Assembly: GCA_023238725.1 (NCBI GenBank)
Contig: CM041554.1
Coordinates: forward strand, 19,702,050 to 19,766,049
Direction: 5' to 3'
DNA length: 64,000 nt
Source of the DNA: Scortum barcoo
Lineage: Eukaryota > Chordata > Actinopteri > Centrarchiformes > Terapontidae
Shown: piece after piece, positions 54,157-61,500 of the stretch
How the letters are laid out: each line of letters opens with the position of its first letter
Position numbering within the stretch: the first letter of the stretch is position 1
Position numbers and translations under genes: made by a program
The notes under the pieces: model-generated
Seen by the model: only the letters and a program-made list of their open reading frames with translations
Databases searched by the model: none
What the model was told of the DNA's origin: nothing

Positions 54157-57100
54157 TCCTTGCCCTATACCCCCCCCAACTACAGTTGAATCCTCCTGTC
54201 TCACGTCCCGTTTCCCTAGTTGGATTTCTTCCCCCCTTATTTACTCCTCCATACTGTTCCCCCTCTGGCTGACTCCTCATCCTTTCTTCAGCTACTTATT
54301 TTTCTCTGGTTCTTTTCCTCCTTTTTTTTTTTTTTTTTTAAAAACCTTCCTCCCTCTCCCATTTTCTCTAGTCGCTCAGCCATGTATTAGTCCTCTGCTG
54401 TATGATGATCATCCCCTCCAGCTCTCTCTCCCCTCATCTCCTCTTGCATACCTTTCTTTAATAGAATGTCAACTCTCACATTTCCCTCCTCTCTACTTAG
54501 CCCATCCTTCTATTAATCAAGAGCAGTGGAGAGAGAGGAGGAGACTTAGTCCATTTTGTTAATATTGTCACAGGGCATCTGTAGGGCTCTCAGTAAGGAA
54601 AGACATAATCATAATGGGTTTAACTGTATTTGTTTTTCTGACCTTTAATTTGTGTTTCTGTATGTAGATCTTGGAGTGCAGTGAAAGGAGGTGCTGCTTC
54701 AGTTTTTTTCATGTCCGTATTCTTGTATAGCACCCCATCACTGTGATGTATGCCGTGTGTGAATGAGCACAGTTGTGCTGGTCGCGGTGGCTGTAGGACT
54801 GGGGTTGAGTGCACCATATTCAGCGGAGCACTCTGCTCTCACAGCAGGGATACTGATGTGCTCAGCAGCGTTAGACGCATCGTAAGTCCTCGGCTGTTTG
54901 AAGTGTCCAAAAAACTTGGATTACAGGGATTTCCTCACCTGCGGATTAGTGCATTTTGATAGTGGTAATGGCCATTAATGAGAGATGTGTCATTTGCCTG
55001 CTTGTAGCAAAATGAGGAGGCATTTTGTGTGGACACGTGAAAAACACTCTTGCACGTCTTCAGCTCCGTCCTGCAAAGATTCCATCAATTAAAAGATTGG
55101 CTGCTATTACCCGCCTTTCACCTTTTCCCTGCACTCACAATTAACAGCTGCCAAAGGACTCCTCCTTCAAACAGCCGAGCACAGCCTGCAAATACCAGTG
55201 TTTAAGCCATTATTTTCTCCTGGCCCGCTCACTCACATGGTCAGCCCGGCACTTTTCACAGTATAGTTAGTTTAGTGGATGATGTGACCTGTAACCGAGA
55301 CGGTCTCGCCATGCCATGCCTGTTGCCGACATACCGTCTGTGTTGTCAGGTCACTCCGCTGAGATTTACAGTGGGATGTAATGTGTCTGAGCCCCATCAG
55401 GGTGTTTACATCTTTCACTTGATGAGCAGCTAAGAAGAGCACTGTGGCCTAATTACTGTGCTGGCAGGGGGCTTGTTTAGCAAACTAGGAAAGGGATTGG
55501 AAATGGTGTTCCAAGATAGACCCTGAGTCTAATTATGATGAGACGAATTTATTCAAAAAGATTGCCAAAGCTAAATGACATGCATTTGTGGGACTCTTTA
55601 CATACTGACACTTTCAAATGGGGTTTATGATCATTTATTGGCTTTGTTGAAGTTGAGGGGGCCTTTTTTGACCCCCGCTAACTTTTGACAATGCTGTTAA
55701 CACTGTGTTGGAGGCTTTTAGATCTTGGTATTGAAGTTATGGTCTCAAAATTGTGATACCACCAGTTTCAAGCGTTCTCATTCACTGCATGCTTCATCTG
55801 TGAGTCGATTGAATTTATTGACGCCTGTTTGAGCGGACAGTTTATTCTCACCTTCACACCTGAAGTCAGTGTTTAAGTTGTTGGGATGGTGGATCAACCC
55901 GCCCCCGCCCCCACCCAAATAGTAACGCAGATAAGTGACAGCTGGGATGATGACTTTGTTTAATTTTAAAACATGTCTTATCTGCGAACAGGGCTGCTGT
56001 TTACACTTGCACAAAAACACTTTACACATGATTATTACCACCACCTAAAAGTAATTGATTGACAGCAGCGTTTGCCTCCTAATAGAATTTGCATTTTGTG
56101 TGACTTGATCGTGCTTAACCCTGTGAAGATGAGTTATCAATCTACCGGGTTGTGGGCGTGCGTTTTTCGTTTTGGCTCCGAGCACGTCCCTAATGTGGGT
56201 GTCTACCTTACCTGTCACACCGCTACTAACTCATCTTGATAAAGTGTGAGATCAGTGCATCTGTAAAATCACATAAATACTCAGATTGAGGAGTGCCAGC
56301 AAGTGAGTGAAGTGACAAAAATTGATTCATTGTACAAGCCGCAAGCAGGTAGTATTATAAACACAAACCTGTTTAATTAATGTGCACGTTAGCTGACACT
56401 TCGTCGTCTTTCCTCTCTTGCAGTGTCCTGACTCTTCCTGTAAGCAGGACCTGCTCGCCTACCTGCAGCGTATCGCCTTGTATTGCCACCAGCTCAACAT
56501 CTGCAGCAAAGTCAAGGCCGAGGTGCAGAACCTGGGAGGAGAGCTGGTCGTCTCTGGGGTGAGTTCAACATTATCTTAACCGCAGACACATTTTCTGCAG
56601 TTTACAATCTCGACTGTACCAAAAGCCCCGAAGTAACTTAAGAGAAGTAAAACTTTGAAATGGTGTATTAATTTAAACCATTTTTAAGGACTGCAGGGGG
56701 TGGCCAGAGTTGGTGGAAGTAATGTAGCTTCAAACGTAGCAATCACTGAAAGAGGAGAGCAAGAAGACTGAAAGTGTGAGTTCTAAAACAGTCACAGAAA
56801 AGGGTAAAAAATCTTATGTTGGCCAGGAAGTACAGTCTTTTTCTGAAGCCACAAGGACACAAGCAGTGTATTTTGGTGGGAATCTCCACAGGGTACCTTT
56901 AATTCCGGGCTAGAAAGATAATTAAATCAGTAACGTACTAGCTACTTTCTAATGTTTTATTATCTTGCGTTGGCCCAATAAATTAAATATAGGAAGACTT
57001 AATGGCATCGGTTGTTAGTTGTGATTAGTTTATGATTCATTTTCTGCGCTGTAATTTGCAGCTTATATTTTAAATCGAATAAACAGATAACAGAAATAAT

Positions 57101-57959
57101 GACTTTCTCTGTGCTAGAAGGGGCCGATGTGGGCCAAATGTTTCCTAACCTTTTCACTACATAAGGTAACACTGTACAAAGCCAGTGTTTACGGACTCTT
57201 TAAAGCATTAATTAACCACTTACTTGCCAGTCAAATTAATTGAAATAGGTTTCCTCTGTGTGTAGGAAGTAGAAATTAATGAATTCCTCCCTCCTTTCTG
57301 TGCGGCTTAAATGAGCCCCTGCTTCCAACACTACCAGTCAAGTGAGTGTCACCAGTGTCTCTGAGGCTATTAAACAGTGGAGATTAAATTAGTGTGACCT
57401 TTTTCCATATTCTCAAATTTCTCACATCTGTTTGTGTGCCAGACAAACTCGGAAAGGTCGCTAATTCTTTCGTACAAACACTTGAGTCTTGGTTGTCCCC
57501 CAGAAACCTCTTTAAACCTGGAAGACATTGGAAAGACAAGGAACAGTTTACTTCCACACGACATGAATTCAGAACAGATGCAAATGTGAAATTTCACCGT
57601 TTTACAAGGCTAACTCCGTTGCCTCTTTTTTTTTTTTTTTTTTTTTTTAATCTCTTCCACGTACTCAGCTGGACAGCGCCATGTCACTGATCCAGGCCGC
57701 AAAGAACCTGATGAACACAGTGGTGTCCACCGTCAAGGCCTCCTACGTGGCATCCACCAAGTACCAGAAGAACAAAGGCATGGAGGCCCTCAACATGCCT
57801 GCAATCTCCTGGAAGATGAAGGCCCCCGAGAAGAAGCCTCTGGTGAAGAGAGAGAAGCAGGACGACGGCCAGACCAACAGAGTCAAGAGGTCCTCTCACA
57901 AGAAGCACGTCAACCCCGTGCAGGCTCTGAGCGAGTTCAAAGCCATGGATAGCATCTAG
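23185..57959 (+). CDS. ctnna1: Alpha-E-catenin, C-terminal 553 residues (11 exons; 5' part outside window)
   Basis: Alpha-E-catenin links the cadherin-beta-catenin complex to F-actin at adherens junctions and responds to tension. The spliced CDS is join(23185..23265, 23548..23700, 30147..30239, 31294..31450, 32228..32428, 35387..35538, 38900..39010, 41189..41370, 46507..46612, 56424..56558, 57669..57959). It totals 1662 nt, 553 codons plus TAG, with phase kept across every GT..AG junction. By alignment recalled from the human protein (906 aa) it covers residues 355-906: the rest of the M region after the vinculin-binding helix, the linker (about 633-665) and the five-helix actin-binding domain. 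The paralogue call rests on TPEELDDSDFETEDFD and the ending AMDSI; CTNNA2 has EDDSDFEQEDYD and AMDSF. One extra residue lies in the basic tail (DDGQTNRVKR). The N-terminal beta-catenin-binding exons are not in the window. lrrtm2 lies antisense in the intron before the first exon here. Confidence 0.97.
23266..23547 (+). other. ctnna1: ctnna1 intron 8, 282 bp, stop-free and frame-preserving
   Basis: This is the shortest intron in the window. It is 94 codons long with no stop in the catenin frame. The donor is CAG|gtgttttttt and the acceptor is ttcttacttcacag. Read through, it would add a hydrophobic segment and then a mixed sequence. Human exon 8 joins exon 9 directly at RRQ|LRK. Confidence 0.9.
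23548..23700 (+). CDS. ctnna1: ctnna1 exon (human exon 9), residues 382-432
   Basis: The acceptor is ttcttacttcacag and the donor is GAG|gtaatg. The exon encodes 51 codons, LRKAVMDHVSDSFLETN...HANKLIE, in the M-domain helical bundles, and appears invariant against the recalled human protein. Confidence 0.97.
23701..30146 (+). other. ctnna1: ctnna1 intron 9 (6.4 kb)
   Basis: Standard gtaatg...cccatttag boundaries. It is AT-rich with short poly-A/T tracts and a small CT/CA tract near 24020-24052. No gene, RNA or confident transposon was recognised. Confidence 0.85.
30147..30239 (+). CDS. ctnna1: ctnna1 exon (human exon 10), residues 433-463
   Basis: The acceptor is cccatttag and the donor is CAG|gtacct. 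The 31 codons run VANLACSISNNEEGVKLVRM...SLCPQ. Fish differences are conservative (MAASQLESL where human has MSASQLEAL). Confidence 0.97.
30240..31293 (+). other. ctnna1: ctnna1 intron 10 (1.05 kb)
   Basis: Boundaries gtacct...ttacag. Nothing else was recognised. Confidence 0.9.
31294..31450 (+). CDS. ctnna1: ctnna1 exon (human exon 11), residues 464-516 (split)
   Basis: The acceptor is tgattacag and the donor is g|gtgagt in phase 1. It encodes VINAALALAAKPNSKVAQD...DDFLCVS plus the first base of Glu516. It belongs to the M-region bundle; FLCVS replaces human FLAVS. Confidence 0.97.
31451..32227 (+). other. ctnna1: ctnna1 intron 11 (0.8 kb)
   Basis: Boundaries gtgagt...gtccccag. Nothing else was recognised. 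Confidence 0.9.
32228..32428 (+). CDS. ctnna1: ctnna1 exon (human exon 12), residues 516-583 (split at both ends)
   Basis: The acceptor is tgtccccag and the donor is cag|gtacca. The 201-nt exon completes Glu516, encodes NHILEDVNKCVIALQEKDVD...KLLTDT and gives the first base of Val583. It carries the arginine-rich IRGRAARVVHV helix of the M region. Confidence 0.97.
32429..35386 (+). other. ctnna1: ctnna1 intron 12 (3.0 kb)
   Basis: Boundaries gtacca...cttttccag with a long T tract before the acceptor. It contains a possible dispersed repeat at about 33720-33950 and no gene. Confidence 0.9.
33720..33950 (+). repeat. Possible dispersed fish repeat fragment
   Basis: The stretch from tctgtctgtctgtttgccc through caaccgttcacccattcgac and cttggtgggtgtattgctaa resembles a recurrent teleost repeat in which a GTCT tract precedes a motif like CACACTTGG(T/C)GGGTGT. 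The class is unknown and the identification is from memory only. Confidence 0.35.
35387..35538 (+). CDS. ctnna1: ctnna1 exon (human exon 13), residues 583-633
   Basis: A long pyrimidine tract and cttttccag precede the exon; the donor is AGA|gtaagt. It encodes MPRFTEQVESAVEALSANP...KAVLMIR after completing Val583, and closes the M region before the linker. Confidence 0.97.
35539..38899 (+). other. ctnna1: ctnna1 intron 13 (3.4 kb)
   Basis: Boundaries gtaagt...cccattacag. No gene or clear repeat was recognised. Confidence 0.9.
38900..39010 (+). CDS. ctnna1: ctnna1 exon (human exon 14), phosphorylated linker, residues 634-670
   Basis: The acceptor is cccattacag and the donor is CGG|gtaagt. The 37 codons hold the acidic flexible linker before the actin-binding domain. 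The DDSDFETED and RSRTSVQTEDD motifs keep the positions of human CK2 and CK1 sites (Ser641, Ser652, Ser655, Thr658 in the family literature), so this regulation is probably conserved. Confidence 0.97.
39011..41188 (+). other. ctnna1: ctnna1 intron 14 (2.2 kb)
   Basis: Boundaries gtaagt...ctccttcag. It holds a Tc1-type MITE (40850-40950) and a poly-T run at 41010-41028. Confidence 0.9.
40850..40950. mobile_element. Short Tc1-type deletion derivative (MITE), about 100 bp
   Basis: The left end, CACTCAGTGGTCACTTTATT then AGGTA, is mirrored by AGGTGTACCTAATAAAGTGG at the right. These are the inverted repeats of a common fish Tc1-like family whose ends read CACTCA-TGGCCACTTTATTAGGTACACC. About 45 bp of interior remain. 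A TA dinucleotide flanks the left end; the right tip is diverged. Confidence 0.7.
41189..41370 (+). CDS. ctnna1: ctnna1 exon (human exon 15), start of actin-binding domain, residues 671-731
   Basis: The acceptor is ctccttcag and the donor is cag|gtgagt in phase 2. It encodes AIMAQLPQEQKAKIAEQ...MMEMTDFT plus two bases of Arg731. This is the first part of the F-actin-binding bundle. Confidence 0.97.
44481..44504. repeat. (GT)12 microsatellite
   Basis: A perfect short GT tract followed by GC-containing variants (gcgcaaagtg, gcgtgcgtgtgtg). Confidence 0.95.
45785..45834. repeat. (GT)25 microsatellite
   Basis: A perfect GT run of 50 bp. Apparent Val/Cys and Thr/His ORFs crossing it are repeat artefacts. 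Confidence 0.97.
46507..46612 (+). CDS. ctnna1: ctnna1 exon (human exon 16), residues 731-766
   Basis: The acceptor is ttccttccccag and the donor is AAT|gtaagt. It encodes GKGPLKNTSDVISAAKKIAE...GRTIADN. The last residue is Asn where human has His. Confidence 0.97.
52060..52090. repeat. (GTT)n imperfect microsatellite
   Basis: A trinucleotide run, ttgttgttgttgttgctgtt and onward, grading into poly-T. Confidence 0.9.
54114..54154. repeat. (CA)20 microsatellite
   Basis: A perfect CA run directly before a 370-bp pyrimidine-rich stretch. Confidence 0.97.
54155..54530. repeat. Pyrimidine-rich low-complexity tract
   Basis: The plus strand is strongly enriched in C and T, with an 18-nt T run at 54322-54339. 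A long open frame across 53963-54562 results from this composition and shows no domain. Confidence 0.8.
56424..56558 (+). CDS. ctnna1: ctnna1 exon (human exon 17), residues 767-811
   Basis: The acceptor is tcctctcttgcag and the donor is GGG|gtgagt. The 45 codons include YCHQLNICSKVKAEV, with the positions of human Leu785, Ile792 and Val796. Those residues are needed for actin binding in alpha-E-catenin and are unchanged here. Confidence 0.97.
56559..57668 (+). other. ctnna1: ctnna1 intron 17 (1.1 kb)
   Basis: Boundaries gtgagt...gtactcag. A T homopolymer of about 22 nt (57626-57648) lies about 20 bp before the acceptor and serves as an unusually long pyrimidine tract. Confidence 0.9.
57669..57959 (+). 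CDS. ctnna1: ctnna1 terminal coding exon (human exon 18), residues 812 to stop
   Basis: A poly-T tract and cacgtactcag precede the exon. It encodes LDSAMSLIQAAKNLMN...SEFKAMDSI and TAG at 57957-57959. It keeps the actin-binding SWKMKAPEKKP segment (human Trp859, Lys866). Compared with human it starts with Leu not Val (CTNNA2 also has Leu) and has one extra residue in the tail. Confidence 0.97.
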   Translation: MDSAMSLIQAAKNLMNTVVSTVKASYVASTKYQKNKGMEALNMPAISWKMKAPEKKPLVKREKQDDGQTNRVKRSSHKKHVNPVQALSEFKAMDSI

Positions 57960-59685
57960 ATTAGAGAGGAGACAATGGATTGACCAATGAGTTTATATAT
58001 AGATAGAGCTTGTCATTCTATCAGAAAGATATAAAGGTTTTATCATGTTTATTCCACCTATTTGAGTTGATGGCTTGTCTGTTTGACCCTTTATATTTTC
58101 ACACTGCCTCATTCCTATTCCATAAATTCAGATTTGCTCTAGTCTGTAGCATTAACTGTCTCTTCTCTGGAAAACAGTTAGAGGGAAATCAACTGGACAA
58201 AGGCATTTTTTTTTTTTAACATCTCCCATATTTTTCTATCATGCGTATTGGAAGAAGGGGAGTGAATAGATTATATGAACTAATTCCAAGAGGCTTTTGA
58301 TTATTTTGTGTTCTAACCAGTTTCATAGTAATACTGTGGGGTCTGTGGTGTTTTCCACTTTAATGTTTGATTATGCCAGAAAAAAAAAAAACTCCTCTAC
58401 TGCAAATATCAACTATGCAAAATCTCAACAGCCTTATTTTAATTTGAGCAATGACTGTAGTTCATTTGGATGTGCTGGGCTAACTGGTAAGATTTTAAAT
58501 ATGTTTTGGTTCAGGAACCAAAGTCACTATATTTCCATGTGTGCCTGCATTTTTATAACTTTATACATACTTTGTTATGCCACTTATAAACAGTTCAGAT
58601 AAGTTTAAACTGACCTTAAACACTATTTTCAGCGCTGAATGATTTTGTACCCCCTTTAAGATTCAGCCTGCTAAATGTCATTTCTTTATAATTTAAACAT
58701 CTCAAATCTTTATTTTCTTGCTGTTTTTTTTTATATTTGTTTTCCCATGTTCATACGATGCAGCAAACCAAAGGTGACGGAGTACACTCCCCAGCCTTCT
58801 GTTTTGCTGCATTACTGGTACAGGTGCTTGATCTGACACACAGATCCACCCAGTTCAGTCAAGCTTTGTAAATAAGCCTCGACTCCTCCAGAGTCCAGGA
58901 GAACCCAGTGAGCTAAACAATGAGTAGACCCTGCGTCGGTGCTCTGCAAAGCCGACAAGCTTCATTAACTGTCAATGAGACCAAACACCTCCGCAATCCG
59001 AGAATGTGTCCAAATTGAGGGATCAGTAATGTTTTTTCACTCCACAGCTGGGAGCTGGGCGAGGAAAAGACACCGACTTTAAACTCTCGCTTATTGTTTG
59101 TATTCCCTGTCCTTAAGCTTGAACACTAATCAAGAATTTATGTCATGCACAGCCTTTTTAAAAAAAGAGAAACATGTCGCCAGGTGTTGGAGCTTTAAAA
59201 TTAATCAGGAGAAAGTTTTGTTGTTGTTTTTTTTTTTTATTTTATTTCAGGTAATAACTGTGGGTGTAGCTGCTCTGCGGTGCTTGTTTCCAGTCATACA
59301 TAGTATTCTGCTGCATAGTGGTGCATCGGTGTACGGCGAGGCTTTGAAATCCTGCTGCTTTGGTCTCGGGGCTGAGTCTTTGTTTTGCTCGTTTGACATC
59401 TGTGAACGATAGCAGGATGGGCATGTATGGTTATTTGACAGGTGGATCATTTATTTCATTTTTTTTAATTTTACAGTAGAACCAAGCATTTCCAGAGTAT
59501 TTCTCAGTATGTTTTCCAACACAGTTTGTTTCTTGCTGTATTCCAGTTTGGATTTGAATCTTTGATATCAAACTACTTTGCTGTGGATTTTTTTGTTATT
59601 GAGAGCTGACTTATTAGTGCACACGTTTCTTATACTCATGTGCCTGCTTTATATCTTAATAAACATTTGAAATGAGACCATTATT
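57960..59685 (+). other. ctnna1: ctnna1 3' untranslated region
   Basis: This non-coding, AT-rich stretch runs from the TAG to about 20 nt past the only convincing downstream poly(A) signal. It contains several T and A homopolymers and no supported ORF. The exact cleavage site is inferred. Confidence 0.75.
59658..59663 (+). terminator. ctnna1: ctnna1 polyadenylation signal AATAAA
   Basis: A canonical hexamer in atcttaataaacatttg is followed within 40 nt by a T/G-rich element (tattgtttggtttttatttg). It is the first full AATAAA with such a downstream element after the stop codon. Confidence 0.75.
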
Positions 59686-59689
59686 GTTT

Positions 59690-61166
59690 GGTTTTTATTT
59701 GTGCCGCAGCCTGAACATGCTTTTCTCTGCTCCCTTGAAGCCTTACTTTCCTTATATGCTTTGTTTTGCAATTATATAGATTTGTGTTGTAGTAACAAGG
59801 TTTACTTCTTGGAAATTGCACTAAAGAATAATTTTCCATCTCAAAGGTAAAATCAATTTCAGTACACCCCCAAATATGCAGCTGTGCATAATTGAGGCAT
59901 TATATTATGCACACATAACCTCCCATATAGGCTGCAGTACTGACTTCAGGGCCATATACAGTATGTTCTTGTAACTTTTGTATTTGTGCTGTTATTTTCT
60001 CTTCCAAAAAAATAAGTGCTGCTTTTAACATCAAATGCATTCTTCAGTCTTCTGGTAATGTTTCTTAAACAATAGCTTCTGGAGAAAATAACGTGGGAGA
60101 CCCGAGAAACTAGTGCACAGTGTGAAGATAAATATATCTGAAGCAACAGAGTATTTGGAATGAACTGCCTGTTTTCCCCAAAGTGCTGTAGTAAGCGCAC
60201 ATCAGAGTCAGTGCGAGTCGTGACAGAGAAGACAAATCCATTTCTTCATTTTCTTACACATGTAGGTCAGTTAAAGTATTTCTGTGTTTGTGGGGTTTTG
60301 TTAAAATTGTTATTTATCAAGTTAGTTAGAGCCCTTACTCTGTACCTACCGGGTCTTGAACTCTACATTACTTCGGGATATATTTACACATTGCATTATT
60401 AGGTCTGATGTAAATACAGTATTACAAAACCAAAGGTGGAATTTAACAAAAAAGACTCACATAGTATGCTACAGTGTAAGTTAAAGTACTCACAAAATGC
60501 ATGGTTACAATACTGATGACACACTTGAAAAAAAAAAAAAGAAAACTAGAGTCATCCATTGGAGGTATGAAACTTTATAAATATATGTCACTCCTGTCAG
60601 ACTGTATACGATGGCTGCTGTTGACTTGATCTTTGTTGGCACCTCTTTTACACATGGGTTGTGATTGTGCAATAGCAACGGTCTCTTGGAAGAAAGTCTC
60701 TCAGTAGATTTTAGGACAGATCCGAGAGTTATGAGGATGAGAGGTGAAACAACTTCAAGAACCTCAAACAGGTCCAGTTGATTTTCTTCCAGCTTCCACA
60801 AAAGTAACAACTGGGTGTAGCTGCAGAAAGAAAAACTCACACAGTGATCACAGTGAGCAGTGAATCAGAGAGATGCAGGAGGACCCGACAAACATCACCG
60901 CTCCATTCACATCCAGATGGAGGGGAGGTTTCTGAGAGGACGAACAGCTGTGGAACAACACGGATAGATGGTAATGTGAATGGAGCTACACATTTTGGAA
61001 GGATAGGCTGTATATTTCTAACTTATACTAATACTTAGCCTTTAAAAATGAACATTTTTGGTACTTTAGAAAGAATAAGAGTTAACAAAGCTGCTTTATA
61101 TCATTTTATGTCTAAATGAGCTCTTCCATTATAACATGACAGAAGAAATAAAGCTGTCATCAATGT
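59690..61166. other. Downstream intergenic segment
   Basis: This is AT-rich sequence after the ctnna1 poly(A) site. One minus-strand stretch (60505-60837) is open for over 100 codons and begins just after TTTTTCTTTCTGCAG, a good acceptor, but I recognise no family. The CTNNA1 neighbour in mammals, SIL1, is convergent, but this stretch does not resemble what I recall of SIL1. Confidence 0.5.
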
Positions 61167-61500
61167 GTTATCAGTGGTGGAATGTAACTAAGTACATTTA
61201 CTCAAGTACTACACTGAATATTTCCATTTTATGTTTCTTTATAAGTGGTTCTACTCCAATATATTTCAGAGGGAAATATTGTTCTGTTACTGCACCATAA
61301 TCCTTTGATATCTGAAGTCACTGTGGTGGTTCAGAATATCAAATATAACAAACTAATAAATACTATTAAATTATGCTATATTATTACGGACCACTGTAAG
61401 ATACCAAGCAGTACATATTGAAATTACTCCCACCTCCACCAGCTGCAAAATTAAAGTGATGAACACATTATTACATTACTATTCATAATAATATATAATA
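61167..61500 (+). repeat. Teleost dispersed repeat (GTGGTGGAATGTAACTAAG family), partial
   Basis: It begins cagtggtggaatgtaactaa, then gtacatttactcaagtac, ttccattttatg, atatttcagagggaaatatt and cccacctccaccagctgcaa. This order of motifs is that of a very common teleost non-autonomous repeat whose far end normally mirrors the start (TTCCACCACTG). Here the mirrored end is missing, so this is a 5' portion. The class (hAT-like) is from memory and uncertain. Confidence 0.75.

Larger units (their letters stand above)
46613..56423 (+). other. ctnna1: ctnna1 intron 16 (9.8 kb, longest complete intron in the window)
   Basis: Boundaries gtaagt...ctcttgcag. It contains a short GTT repeat (52060-52090), a CA tract (54114-54154), a pyrimidine-rich tract (54155-54530) and no recognisable transposon or gene. 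Conserved non-coding elements could be present but cannot be judged from one genome. Confidence 0.88.

Noticed and set aside
53963..54562. 199-codon plus-strand ORF
   Set aside because: It is driven by the CA repeat and pyrimidine-rich tract, with runs of His/Thr, Phe, Pro and Leu and no domain; it sits inside a ctnna1 intron.
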